From Oasisia sp. SBJ-2009 (Eukaryota; Annelida; Polychaeta; Sabellida; Siboglinidae): 64,000 nucleotides of DNA. Both the position numbers and the translations under genes were made by a program. Below the pieces are notes generated by a model. It was not told the DNA's origin and made no database searches. It saw nothing but the letters and a program-made list of their open reading frames with translations. Where the stretch lies: positions 25,389,187 through 25,453,186 of the forward strand of contig OZ024858.1 in NCBI GenBank assembly GCA_964017155.1, given 5' to 3'. Shown one piece after another: positions 22,184-35,492 of this stretch. The stretch's first letter is position 1. Every line of letters starts with the position of its first letter.

Positions 22184-24399
22184 CGCGAGAGTAGTGGGGC
22201 ACCCCTCGCAAGTCTAGTATATAATGTCGTAGATGTATGGGTAGTTTGGAACAACGTTTGTTTTCTCGTATGGTACTTCGCCATGACTGTTATGTCTAGC
22301 TTTTGGCGTTACCTGTTTGTCGGCATAGCGCTCATGACATGGCCAAAAACCTGGACAGTTGGCATTGATCACTGTAGCATATGCTATTGTTTCAATGGCA
22401 ATGTCTGAAAATATGCAGCCGGTCTCCGTCACTACCTGATACAAATATGCGTGCCGAGAAATGTGTGACTGCAATAAATACTGGTCTCAAAATATCGAAT
22501 GATTCCTACACTTGTTTCAGAAGGAAGACAAATCAAATGCGTACCCGTGGGTTAAAATTTTGCAGCAAAGACGTATAGGCACTTGTGTAGGTTGCCTTTT
22601 CATGCTGATTCCTAAGTATGCTGTTTCAGGTCGAGATTAATGTGTTGTGTTTGGTGTCATGACGAGCAAACGGTCATCACTGAACCGTATTGAGTGGGTG
22701 TATGTGTGCACGCGACAATGTGTGTGACATTCTCCTTGCGAATGGGGCTTATGCATATAAATGTTAAGATACTTTCCGCGGTGCGATCTCGGCCTCTTCG
22801 TTTCATTTACATTATTTTGCATCATATTTTGACATTACTTATTTTGAAATACATCATATAGCGTGAAAAAATAGCTCGATCAATCGTCTAAGTAAAACGT
22901 TTCGATTGTAAGAACTGTAATATTAAAACTAATGTCCATTCGCACTTGCTATGATACATATGTCGATGTCAAGCTATCGTTCATTTGATTCTCCCAGTGA
23001 TCGGCCTACATTATCATCTACCTCAACACGTTATATAAATAAATAACTTGATAAAAATAAAGCTTCACCCACTGTCGAATGACTGTTCTGCGTCGCCAGT
23101 CTTCATATCATCGGGCCTGGTCGGTCAGTAATGCTGCCCGAAGTCTTCGGCCATGTGTCGCTGTATCTTCACCGGGCGCAGATACCTGATAAAAACAATA
23201 AAAGAGCGTTACAATGTGCACGGTGTCTAACAACATTGAAACGAGCATGCTCAATTCTTACATATGCCCACATTCCTTCACCCCACTGGCGACAAAGGCG
23301 CAAATCCCACAGCGATGCGATCGAGATTACACTAATGAAACTGGCATCTCTCGCCAGCATTCGGGTGCGCGGAACAGTAATGGCGACAAACCGGAAGACG
23401 CGCCACAACAATACGGTGACGTCACGACAATACGGCAGACGCGCCATTTACGTTCCTCGCGGCGTCAGATTTCAAGATGGCCACGCCGTTGATCTAAGCA
23501 TTCTGGAGGGGGGGACTCTTGCTTCCATCTTTTCCTTCTTTCTTTCAATGTTTTATTTGCGCTAGCCTATTTCGCAATAAGGTACACACACAGGACTACA
23601 GTTGCATTATGGTACAACGGCCTGTGCGACATTCGGGTACTTTTTCTGCAAGATGCAAGTCAATGTGCGTGGTGTATAACACCGATTAGATTCAACAAAG
23701 TCAGACTCTCTCCATTGATTGTTATACCAAATATATCAGGCCTGCTGCGTCCGCGCGTATTAAGACCACTACACTACCCGCGCCTGTCGTAATGAAGTGT
23801 CAAATGTAGGAGCAATTGACCTTGGTTTGCTTTCTGCATAATTCTTGTCGGAAATGGAACAGAATATTCATATTTTTGTTCTCATTCACAGTATACTGTA
23901 TATGGTGCAGACCACTCTTCGATGAGTTGTCTCAATGTCTCAAGCAGCTTTCCACCTATGTCTAGGCAAATAGAAGTTTGGGCAGTATCTAATTTAACAT
24001 TCGTATTGCTGAGCTTCACATTACTACACTGAACGACAGAAGTTCCGTTCATTGTGTTGGCAATCTACTCTCTGCAATCTGGAACTCTAAAACGTGTTAG
24101 CGGCGACGCCACGAGGGTGTGTGCAGACTGCGCAAAGATGTATCTGAAGCATCATATGCCATCCCAAGCGATAACAGACGTTCGTTCGCATACAGATTTA
24201 CTCTGTAATGTAATACTCTGTGTAGGGTGTACAATTTGTGTAGCTAGCTCAACATCAACGATGATATGATGCGACCTTTGCCTGTTGGTTGCTTTGTGGT
24301 TTCGTTTTCATGTTGAACTTGCGAAATGTCTGTTCTTTGGTTTCAGGTCTTCCTATTAGATTCCGAAGTGTGAGGGACACAGCCACTCTGAGAATGCGA
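22184..24399 (+). repeat. Monomer 11 (class D), 2216 bp
   Basis: The first part copies monomer 10 at +2214, including GGACAGTTGG near 22354. From the AC run (full length near 23584) onward it changes to the monomer 4/6 type, with GACCTTGGTTTGCTTTC near 23818 and CATTCACAG near 23883. A CACTGAACG change near 24028 (others CACTCAACG) adds a stop in the plus-strand frame there. Confidence 0.94.
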
Positions 24400-26616
24400 C
24401 GCGAGAGTAGTGGGGCACCCCTCGCAAGTCTAGTATATAATGTCGTAGTCGTATGGGTAGTTTGGAACAACGTTTGTTTTCTCGTATGGTACTTCGCCAT
24501 GACTGTTATGTCTAGCTTTTGGCGTTACCTGTTTGTCGGCATAGCGCTCATGACATGGCAAAAAACCTGGACTGTTGGCATTGATCACTGTAGCATATGC
24601 TATTGTTTCAATGGCAATGTCTGAAAATATGCAGCCGCTCTCCGTCACTACCTGATACAAATATGCGTGCCGAGAAATGTGTGACTGCAATAAATACTGG
24701 TCTCAAAATATCGAATGATTCCTACACTTGTTTCAGAAGGAAGACAAATCAAATGCGTACCCGTGGGTTAAAATTTTGCAGCAAAGACGTATAGGCACTT
24801 GTGTAGGTTGCCTTTTCATGCTGATTCCTAAGTATGCTGTTTCAGGTCGAGATATATGTGTTGTGTTTGGTGTCATGACGAGCAAACGGTCATCTACTGA
24901 ACCGTATTGAGTGGGTGTATGTGTGCACGCGACAATGTGTGTGACATTCTCCTTGCGAATGGGGCTTATGCATATAAATGTTAAGATACTTTCCGCGGTT
25001 CGATCTCGGCCTCTTCGTTTCATTTCCATTATTTTGCATCATATTTTGACATTACTTATTTTGAAATACATCATATAACGTGAAAAAATAGCTCGATCAA
25101 TCGTCTAAGTTAAACGTTTCGATTGTAAGAACTGTAATATTAAAACTAATGTCCATTCGCTCTTGCTATGATACATATGTCGATGTCAAGCTATCGTTCA
25201 TTTGATTCTCCCAGTGATCGGCCTACATTATCATCTACCTCAACACGTTATATTAATAAATAACTTGATAAAAATAAAGCTTCACCCACTGTCGAATGAC
25301 TGTTCTGCGTCGCCAGTCTTCATATCATCGGGCCTGGTCGGTCAGTAATGCTGCCAGAAGTCTTCGGCCATGTGTCGCTGTATCTTCACCGGGCGCAGAT
25401 ACCTGATAAAAACAATAAAAGAGCGTTACAATGTGCACGGTGTCTAACAACATTGAAACGAGCATGCTCAATTCTTACATATGCCCACATTCCTTCACCC
25501 CACTGGCGACAAAGGCGCAAATCCCACAGCGATGCGATCGAGATTACACTAAAGAAACTGGCATCTCTCGCCAGCATTCGGGTGCGCGGAACAGTAATGG
25601 CGGCAAACCGGAAGACGCGCCACAAAAATACGGTGACGTCACGACAATACGGCAGACGCGCCATTTACGTTCCTCGCGGCGTCAGATTTCAAGATGGCCA
25701 CGCCGTTGATCTAAGCATTCTGGAGGGGGGGACTCTTGCTTCCATCTTTTCCTTCTTTCTTTCAATGTTTTATTTGCGCTAGCTTATTTCGCAATAAGGT
25801 ACACACACAGGACTACAGTTGCATTATGGTACAACGGCCTGTGCGACATTCGGGTACTTTTTCTGCAAGATGCAAGTCAATGTGCGTGGTGTATAACACC
25901 GATTAGATTCAACAAAGTCAGACTCTCTCCATTGATTGTTATACCAAATATATCAGGCCTGCTGCGTCCGCGCGTATTAAGACCACTACACTACCCGCGC
26001 CTGTCGTAATGAAGTGTCAAATGTAGGAGCAATTGACCTTGGTTTGCATTCTGCATAATACATGTCGGAAATGGAACAGAATATTCATATTTTTGTTCTC
26101 ATTCACAGTATACTGTATATGGTGCAGACCTCTCTTCGATAAGTTGTCTCAAAGTCTCAAGCAGCTTTCCACCTATGTCTAGGCAAATAGAAGTTTGGGC
26201 AGTATCTAATTTAACATTCGTATTGCTGAGCTTCACATTACTACACTCAACGACAGAAGTTCCGTTCATTGTGTTGGCAATCTACTCTCTGCAATCTGGA
26301 ACTCTAAAACTTGTTAGCGGCGACGCCACGAGGGTGTGTGCAGGCTGCGCAAAGATGTATCTGAAGCATCATATGCCATCCCAAGCGATAACAGACGTTC
26401 GTTCGCATACATATTTACTCTGTAATGTAATACTCTGTGTAGGGTGTACAATTTGTGTAGCTAGCTCAACATCAACGATGATATGATGCGACCTTTGCCT
26501 GTTGGTTGCTTTGTGGTTTCGTTTTCATGTTGAACTTGCGAAATGTCTGTTCTTTGGTTTCAGGTCTTCCTATTAGATTCCGAAGTGTGAGGGACACAGC
26601 CCCTCTGAGAATGCGA
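24400..26616 (+). repeat. Monomer 12 (class D, most private changes), 2217 bp
   Basis: It has many changes not seen in neighbours: GATATATGTG near 24852, CATTTCCATT near 25021, CATATAACG near 25073, TAAGTTAAACG near 25108, TATATTAATAAA near 25250 which breaks the TATA-like motif, CACAAAAATACGG near 25621 which breaks one CRE-flanking repeat, TAATACATGTCGG near 26056, and CTCTTCGATAAG near 26132. It looks older or less homogenised than the others. Confidence 0.94.
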
Positions 26617-28834
26617 CCCGAGAGTAGTGGGGCAGCCCTCGCAAGTCTAGTATATAATGTCATAGTCGTATGGGTAGTTTGGAACAACGTTTGTTTTCTC
26701 GTATGGTACTTCGCCATGACTGTTATGTCTAGCTTTTGGCGTTACTTGTTTGTCGGCATAGCGCTCATGACATGGCCAAAAACCTGGACTGTTGGCATTG
26801 ATCACTGTAGCATATGCTATTGTTTCAATGGCAATGTCTGAAAATATGCAGCCGGTCTCCGTCACTACCTGATACAAATATGGGTGCCGAGAAATGTGTG
26901 ACTGCAATAAATACTGATCTCAAAATATCGAATGATTCCTACACTTGTTTCAGAAGGAAGACAAATCAAATGCGTACCCGTGGGTTAAAATTTTGCAGCA
27001 AAGACGTATAGGCACTTGTGTAGGTTGCCTTTTCATGCTGATTCCTAAGTATGCTGTTTCAGGTCGAGATTAATGCGTTGTGTTTGGTGTCATGACGAGC
27101 AAACGGTCATCTACTGAACCGTATTGAGTGGGTGTATGTGTGCACGCGACAATGTGTGTGACATTCTCCTTGCGAATGGGGCTTATGCATATAAATGTTA
27201 AGATACTTTCCGCGGTGCGATCTCGGCCTCTTCGTTTCATTTACATTATTTTGCATCATATTTTGACATTACTTATTTTGAAATACATCATATAGCGTGA
27301 AAAAATAGCTCGATCAATCGTCTAAGTAAAACGTTTCGATTGTAAGAACTGTAATATTAAAACTAATGTCCATTCGCACTTGCTATGATACATATGTCGA
27401 TGTCAAGCTATCGTTCATTTGATTCTCCCAGTGATCGGCCTACATTATCATCTATCTCAACACGTTATATAAATAAATAACTTGATAAAAATAAAGCTTC
27501 ACCCACTGTCGAATGACTGTTCTGCGTCGCCAGTCTTCATATCATCGGGCCTGGTCGGTCAGTAATGCTGCCAGAAGTCTTCGGCCATGTGTCGCTGTAT
27601 CTTCACCGGGCGCAGATACCTGATAAAAACAATAAAAGAGCGTTACAATGTGCACGGTGTCTAACAACATTGAAACGAGCATGCTCAATTCTTACATATG
27701 CCCACATTCATTCACCCCACTGGCGACAAAGGCGCAAATCCCACAGCGATGCGATCGAGATTACACTAATGAAACTGGCATCTCTCGCCAGCATTCGGGT
27801 GCGCGGAACAGTAATGGCGACAAACCGGAAGACGCGCCACAACAATACGGTGACGTCACGACAATACGGCAGACGCGCCATTTACGTTCCTCGCGGCGTC
27901 AGATTTCAAGATGGCCACGCCGTTGATCTAAGCATTCTGGAGGGGGGGGACTCTTGCTTCCATCTTTTCCTTCTTTCTTTCAATGTTTTATTTGCGCTAG
28001 CCTATTTCGCAATAAGGTACACACACAGGACTACAGTTGCATTATGGTACAACGGCCTGTGCGACATTCGGGTACTTTTTCTGCAAGATGCAAGTCAATG
28101 TGCGTGGTGTATAACACCGATTAGATTCAACAAAGTCAGACTCTCTCCATTGATTGTTATACCAAATATATCAGGCCTCCTGCGTCCGCGCGTATTAAGA
28201 CCACTACACTACCCGCGCCTGTCGTAATGAAGTGTCAAATGTAGGAGCAATTGACCTTGGTTTGCTTTCTGCATAATTCTTGTCGGAAATGGAACAGAAT
28301 ATTCATATTTTTGTTCTCATTCACAGTATACTGTATATGGTGCAGACCACTCTTCGATGAGTTGTCTCAATGTCTCAAGCAGCTTTCCACCTATGTCTAG
28401 GCAAATAGAAGTTTGGGCAGTATCTAATTTAACATTCGTATTGCTGAGCTTCACATTACTACACTCAACGACAGAAGTTCCGTTCATTGTGTTGGCAATC
28501 TACTCTCTGCAATCTGGAACTCTAAAACGTGTTAGCGGCGACGCCACGAGGGTGTGTGCAGACTGCGCAAAGATGTATCTGAAGCATCATATGCCATCCC
28601 AAGCGATAACAGACGTTCGTTCGCATACAGATTTACTCTGTAATGTAATACTCTGTGTAGGGTGTACAATTTGTGTAGCTAGCTCAACATCAACGATGAT
28701 ATGATGCGACCTTTGCCTGTTGGTTGCTTTGTGGTTTCGTTTTCATGTTGAACTTGCGAAATGTCTGTTCTTTGGTTTCAGGTCTTCCTATTAGATTCCG
28801 AAGTGTGAGGGACACAGCCACTCTGAGAATGCGA
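26617..28834 (+). repeat. Monomer 13 (class D), 2218 bp
   Basis: It has CCCACATTCATTC near 27701 and CATCTATCTC near 27450. The first mark is shared only with monomer 14 and the second with monomers 14 and 19. ATATGGGTGCC near 26879 is also shared with 14 and 19. The G-run is 8 long, which joins the plus-strand frames into a 220-codon open frame (27565-28227). Confidence 0.94.
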
Positions 28835-31053
28835 CGCGAGAGTAGTGGGGCAGCCCTCGCAAGTCTAGTATATAATGTCATAGTCGTATGGGTAGTTTGG
28901 AACAACGTTTGTTTTCTCGTATGGTACTTCGCCATGACTGTTATGTCTAGCTTTTGGCGTTACTTGTTTGTCGGCATAGCGCTCATGACATGGCCAAAAA
29001 CCTGGACTGTTGGCATTGATCACTGTAGCATATGCTATTGTTTCAATGGAAATGTCTCAAAAATATGCAGCCGGTCTCCGTCACTACCTGATACAAATAT
29101 GGGTGCCGAGAAATGTGTGACTGCAATAAATACTGGTCTCAAAATATCGAATGATTCCTACACTTGTTTCAGAAGGAAGACAAATCAAATGCGTACCCGT
29201 GGGTTAAAATTTTGCAGCAAAGATGTATAGGCACTTGTGTAGGTTGCCTTTTCATGCTGATTCCTAAGTATGCTGTTTCAGGTCGAGATTAATGCGTTGT
29301 GTTTGGTGTCATGACGAGCAAACGGTCATCTACTGAACCGTATTGAGTGGGTGTATGTGTGCACGCGACAATGTGTGTGACATTCTCCTTGCGAATGGGG
29401 CTTATGCATATAAATGTTAAGATACTTTCCGCGGTGCGATCTCGGCCTCTTCGTTTCATTTACATTATTTTGCATCATATTTTGACATTACTTATTTTGA
29501 AATACATCATATAGCGTGAAAAAATAGCTCGATCAATCGTCTAAGTAAAACGTTTCGATTGTAAGAACTGTAATATTAAAACTAATGTCCATTCGCACTT
29601 GCTATGATACATATGTCGATGTCAAGCTATCGTTCATTTGATTCTCCCAGTGATCGGCCTACATTATCATCTATCTCAACACGTTATATAAATAAATAAC
29701 TTGATAAAAATAAAGCTTCACCCACTGTCGAATGACTGTTCTGCGTCGCCAGTCTTCATATCATCGGGCCTGGTCGGTCAGTAATGCTGCCAGAAGTCTT
29801 CGGCCATGTGTCGCTGTATCTTCACCGGGCGCAGATACCTGATAAAAACAATAAAAGAGCGTTACAATGTGCACGGTGTCTAACAACATTGAAACGAGCA
29901 TGCTCAATTCTTACATATGCCCACATTCATTCACCCCACTGGCGACAAAGGCGCAAATCCCACAGCGATGCGATCGAGATTACACTAATGAAACTGGCAT
30001 CTCTCGCCAGCATTCGGGTGCGCGGAACAGTAATGGCGACAAACCGGAAGACGCGCCACAACAATACGGTGACGTCACGACAATACGGCAGACGCGCCAT
30101 TTACGTTCCTCGCGGCGTCAGATTTCAAGATGGCCACGCCGTTGATCTAAGCATTCTGGAGGGGGGGGGCTCTTTCTTCCATCTTTTACTTCTTTCTTTC
30201 AATGTTTTATTTGCGCTAGCCTATTTTGCAATAAGGTACACACACAAGACTACAGTTGCATTATGGTACAACGGCCTGTGCGACATTCGGGTACTTTTTC
30301 TGCAAGATGCAAGTCAATGTGCGTGGTGTATAACACCGATTAGATTCAACAAAGTCAGACTCTCTCCATTGATTGTTATACCAAATATATCAGGCCTGCT
30401 GCGTCCGCGCGTATTAAGACCACTGCACTACCCGCGCCTGTCGTAATGAAGTGTCAAATGTAGGAGCAATTGAGCTTGGTTTGCATTCTGCATAATTCTT
30501 GTCGGAAATGCAACAGAATATTCATATTTTTGTTCTCATTCACAGTATACTGTATATGGTGCAGACCACTCTTCGATGAGTTGTCTCAATGTCTCAAGCA
30601 GCTTTCCACCTATGTCTAGGCAAATAGAAGTTTGGGCAGTATCTAATTTAACATTCGTATTGCTGAGCTTCACATTACTACACTCAACGACAGAAGTTCC
30701 GTTTATTGTGTTGGCAATCTACTCTCTGCAATCTGGAACTCTAAAACGTGTTAGCGGCGACGCCACGAGGGTGTGTGCAGGCTGCGCAAAGATGTATCTG
30801 AAGCATCATATGCCATCCCAAGCGATAACAGACGTTCGTTCGCATACAGATTTACTCTGTAATGTAATACTCTGTGTAGGGTGTACAATTTGTGTAGCTA
30901 GCTCAACATCAACGATGATATGATGCGACCTTTGCCTGTTGGTTGCTTTGTGGTTTCGTTTTCATGTTGAACTTGCGAAATGTCTGCTCATTGGTTTCAG
31001 GTCTTCCTATTAGATTCCGAAGTGTGAGGGACACAGCCACTCTGAGAATGCGA
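28835..31053 (+). repeat. Monomer 14 (class D to E transition), 2219 bp
   Basis: It continues the monomer 13 type (CATTCATTC near 29925) but has a 9-long G-run followed by CTCTTTC and TTTTACTTC, as in class E. GGAAATGTCTCAAAAATATG near 29048 removes a TGA and adds one base, so two short plus-strand frames merge into one of 168 codons (28724-29230). GGAAATGCAAC near 30504 is private. Confidence 0.94.
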
Positions 31054-33274
31054 CGCGAGAGTAGTGGTGCACCCCTCGCAAGTCTAGTATATAATGTCGT
31101 AGTCGTATGGGTAGTTTGGAACAACGTTTGTTTTCTCGTATGGTACTTCGCCATGACTGTTATGTCTAGCTTTTGGCGTTACCTGTTTGTCGGCATAGCG
31201 CTCATGACATGGCCAAAAACCTGGACTGTTGGCATTGATCACTGTAGCATATGCTATTGTTTCAATGGCAATGTCTGAAAATATGCAGCCGGTCTCCGTC
31301 ACTACCTGATACAAATATGCGTGCCGAGAAATGTGTGACTGCAATAAATACTGGTATCAAAATATCGAATGATTCCTACACTTGTTTCAGAAGGAAGACA
31401 AATCAAATGCGTACCCGTGGGTTACAATTTTGCAGCAAAGACGTATAGGCACTTGTGTAGGTTGCCTTTTCATGCTGATTCCTAAGTATGCTGTTTCAGG
31501 TCGAGATTAATGTGTTGTGTTTGGTGTCATGACGAGCAAACGGTCATCTACTGAACCGTATTGAGTGGGTGTATGTGTGCACGCGACAATGTGTGTGACA
31601 TTCTCCTTGCGAATGGGGCTTATGCATATAAATGTTAAGATACTTTCCGCGGTTCGATCTCGGCCTCTTCGTTTCATTTACATTATTTTGCATCATATTT
31701 TGACATTACCTATTTTTAAATACATCATATAGCGTGAAAAAATAGCTCGATCAATCGTCTAAGTAAAACGTTTCGATTGTAAAAACTGTAATATTAAAAC
31801 TAATGTCCATTCGCACTTGCTATGATACATATGTCGATGTCAAGCTATCGTTCATTTGATTCTCCCAGTGATCGGCCTACATTATCATCTACCTCAACAC
31901 GTTATATAAATAAAATAACTTGATAAAAACAAAGCTTCACCCACTGTCGAATGACTGTTCTGCGTCGCCAGTCTTCATATCATCGGGCCTGGTCGGTCAG
32001 TAATGCTGCCAGAAGTCGTCGGCCATGTGTCGCTGTATCTTCACCGGGCGCAGACACCTGATAAAAACAATAAAAGAGCGTTACAATGTGCACGGTGTCT
32101 AACAACATTGAAACGAGCATGCTCAATTCTTATATATGCCCACATTCCTTCACCCCACTGGCGACAAAGGCGCAAATCCCACAGCGATGCGGTCGAGATT
32201 ACACTAAAGAAACTGGCATCTCTCGCCAGCATTCGGGTGCGCGGAACAGTAATGGCGGCAAACCGGAAGACGCGCCACAACAATACGGTGACGTCACGGC
32301 AATACGGCAGACGCGCCATTTACGTTCCTCGCGGCGTCAGATTTCAAGATGGCCGCGCCGTTGATCTAAGCATACTGGAGGGGGGGAGGACTCTTTCTTC
32401 CATCTTTTCCTTCTTTCTTTCAATGTTTTATTTGCGCTAGCCTATTTCGCAATAAGGTACACACACAGGACTACAGTTGCATTATGGTACAACCGCCTGT
32501 GGAACATTCGGGTACTTTTTCTGCAAGATGCAAGTCAATGTGCGTGGTGTATAACACCGATTAGATTCAACAAAATCAGACTCTCTCCATTGATTGTTAT
32601 ACCAAATATATCAGGCCTGCTGCGTCCGCGCGTATTAAGACCACTACACTACCCGCGCCTGTCGTAATGAAATGTCAAATGTAGGAGCAATTGAGGTTGG
32701 TTTGCATTCTGCATAATTCATGTCGGAAATGGAACAGAATATTCATATTTTTGTTCTCATTCACAGTATACTGTATATGGTGCAGACCACTCTTCGATGA
32801 GTTGTCTCAATGTCTCAAGCAGCTTTCCACCTATGTCTAGGCAAATAGAAGTTTGGGCAGTATCTAATTTAACATTCGTATTGCTGAGCTTCACATTACT
32901 ACACTCAACGACAGAAGTTCCGTTCATTGTGTTGGCAATCTACTCTCTGCAATCTGGAACTCTAAAACGTGTTAGCGGCGACGCCACGAGGGTGTGTGCA
33001 GGCTGCGCAAAGATGTATCTGAAGCATCATATGCCATCCCAAGCGATAAGAGACGTTCGTTCGCATACAGATTTACTCTGTAATGTAATACTCTGTGTAG
33101 GGTGTACAATTTGTGTAGCTAGCTCAACATCAACGATGATATGATGCGACCTTTGCCTGTTGGTTGCTTTGTGGTTTCGTTTTCATGTTGAACTTGCGAA
33201 ATGTCTGTTCTTTGGTTTCAGGTCTTCCTATTAGATTCCGAAGTGTGAGGGACACAGCCACTCTGAGAATGCGA
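31054..33274 (+). repeat. Monomer 15 (class F), 2221 bp
   Basis: This is the first class F unit. It has CTTATATATGCCC near 32129, GATGGCCGCGCC near 32348, GAGGTTGG near 32692 and CAAAATCAG near 32570. GGTGCACCCC near 31069 groups its start with monomers 17, 21, 23, 26 and 29. Private changes are TATTTTTAAATAC near 31711 and CACGGCAATACGG near 32295, which alters one CRE-flanking repeat. Confidence 0.95.
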
Positions 33275-35492
33275 CGCGAGAGTAGTGGGGCACCCCTCGC
33301 AAGTCTAGTATATAATGTCGTAGTCGTATGGGTAGTTTGGAACAACGTTTGTTTTCTCGTATGGTACTTCGCCATGACTGTTATGTCTAGCTTTTGGCGT
33401 TACCTGTTTGTCGGCATAGCGCTCATGACATGGCCAAAAACCTGGACTGTTGGCATTGATCACTGTAGCATATGCTATTGTTTCAATGGCAATGTCTGAA
33501 AATATGCAGCCGGTCTCCGTCACTACCTGATACAAATATGCGTGCCGAGAAATGTGTGACTGCAATAAATACTGGTCTCAAAATATCGAATGATTCCTAC
33601 ACTTGTTTCAGAAGGAAGACAAATCAAAAGAGTACCCGTGGGTTACAATTTTGCAGCAAAGACGTATAGGCACTTGTGTAGGTTGCCTTTTCATGCTGAT
33701 TCCTAAGTTTGCTGTTTCAGGTCGAGATTAATGCGTTGTGTTTGGTGTCATGACGAGCAAACGGTCATCTACTGAACCGTATTGAGTGGGTGTATGTGTG
33801 CACGCGACAATGTGTGTGACATTCTCCTTGCGAATGGGGCTTATGCATATAAATGTTAAGATACTTTCCGCGGTTCGATCTCGGCCTCTTCGTTTCATTT
33901 ACATTATTTTGCATCATATTTTGACATTACTTATTTTGAAATACATCATATAGCGTGAAAAAATAGCTCGATCAATCGTCTAAGTAAAACGTTTCGATTG
34001 TAAGAACTGTAATATTAAAACTAATGTCCATTCGCACTTGCTATGATACATATGTCGATGTCAAGCTATCGTTCATTTGATTCTCCCAGTGATCGGCCTA
34101 CATTATCATCTACCTCAACACGTTATATAAATAAATAACTTGATAAAAATAAAGCTTCACCCACTGTCGAATGACTGTTCTGCGTCGCCAGTCTTCATAT
34201 CATCGGGCCTGGTCGGTCAGTAATGCTGCCAGAAGTCTTCGGCCATGTGTCGCTGTATCATCACCGGGCGCAGATACCTGATAAAAACAATAAAAGAGCG
34301 TTACAATGTGCACGGTGTCTAACAACATTGAAACGAGCATGCTCAATTCTTACATATGCCCACATTCCTTCACCCCACTGGCGACAAAGGCGCAAATCCC
34401 ACAGCGATGCGATCGAGATTACACTAATGAAACTGGCATCTCTCGCCAGCATTCGGGTGCGCGGAACAGTAATGGCGACAAACCGGAAGACGCGCCACAA
34501 CAACACGGTGACGTCACGACAATACGGCAGACGCGCCATTTACGTTCCTCGCGGCGTCAGATTTCAAGATGGCCACGCCGTTGATCTAAGCATTCTGGAG
34601 GGGGGGGGCTCTTTCTTCCATCTTTTACTTCTTTCTTTCAATGTTTTATTTGCGCTAGCCTATTTTGCAATAAGGTACACACACAGGACTACAGTTGCAT
34701 TATGGTACAACGGCCTGTGCGACATTCGGGTACTTTTTCTGCAAGATGCAAGTCAATGTGCGTGGTGTATAACACCGATTAGATTCAACAAAGTCAGACT
34801 CTCTCCATTGATTGTTATACCAAATATATCAGGCCTGCTGCGTCCGCGCGTATTAAGACCACTGCACTACCCGCGCCTGTCGTAATGAAGTGTCAAATGT
34901 AGGAGCAATTGAGCTTGGTTTGCATTCTGCATAATTCTTGTCGGAAATGGAACAGAATATTCATATTTTTGTTCTCATTCACAGTATACTGTATATGGTG
35001 CAGACCACTCTTCGATGAGTTGTCTCAATGTCTCAAGCAGCTTTCCACCTATGTCTAGGCAAATAGAAGTTTGGGCAGTATCTAATTTAACATTCGTATT
35101 GCTGAGCTTCACATTACTACACTCAACGACAGAAGTTCCGTTTATTGTGTTGGCAATCTACTCTCTGCAATCTGGAACTCTAAAACGTGTTAGCGGCGAC
35201 GCCACGAGGGTGTGTGCAGGCTGCGCAAAGATGTATCTGAAGCATCATATGCCATCCCAAGCGATAACAGACGTTCGTTCGCATACAGATTTACTCTGTA
35301 ATGTAATACTCTGTGTAGGGTGTACAATTTGTGTAGCTAGCTCAACATCAACGATGATATGATGCGACCTTTGCCTGTTGGTTGCTTTGTGGTTTCGTTT
35401 TCATGTTGAACTTGCGAAATGTCTGCTCATTGGTTTCAGGTCTTCCTATTAGATTCCGAAGTGTGAGGGACACAGCCACTCTGAGAATGCGA
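33275..35492 (+). repeat. Monomer 16 (class E), 2218 bp
   Basis: Class E is marked by AAAAGAGTACCC near 33626, AAGTTTGCTG near 33705, GTATCATCACC near 34255 and CACTGCACTACC near 34859. It shares AAGTTTGCTG and GTATCATCACC only with monomers 20 and 28. AACACGG near 34502 alters a CRE-flanking repeat. The G-run is 9 long. Confidence 0.95.
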
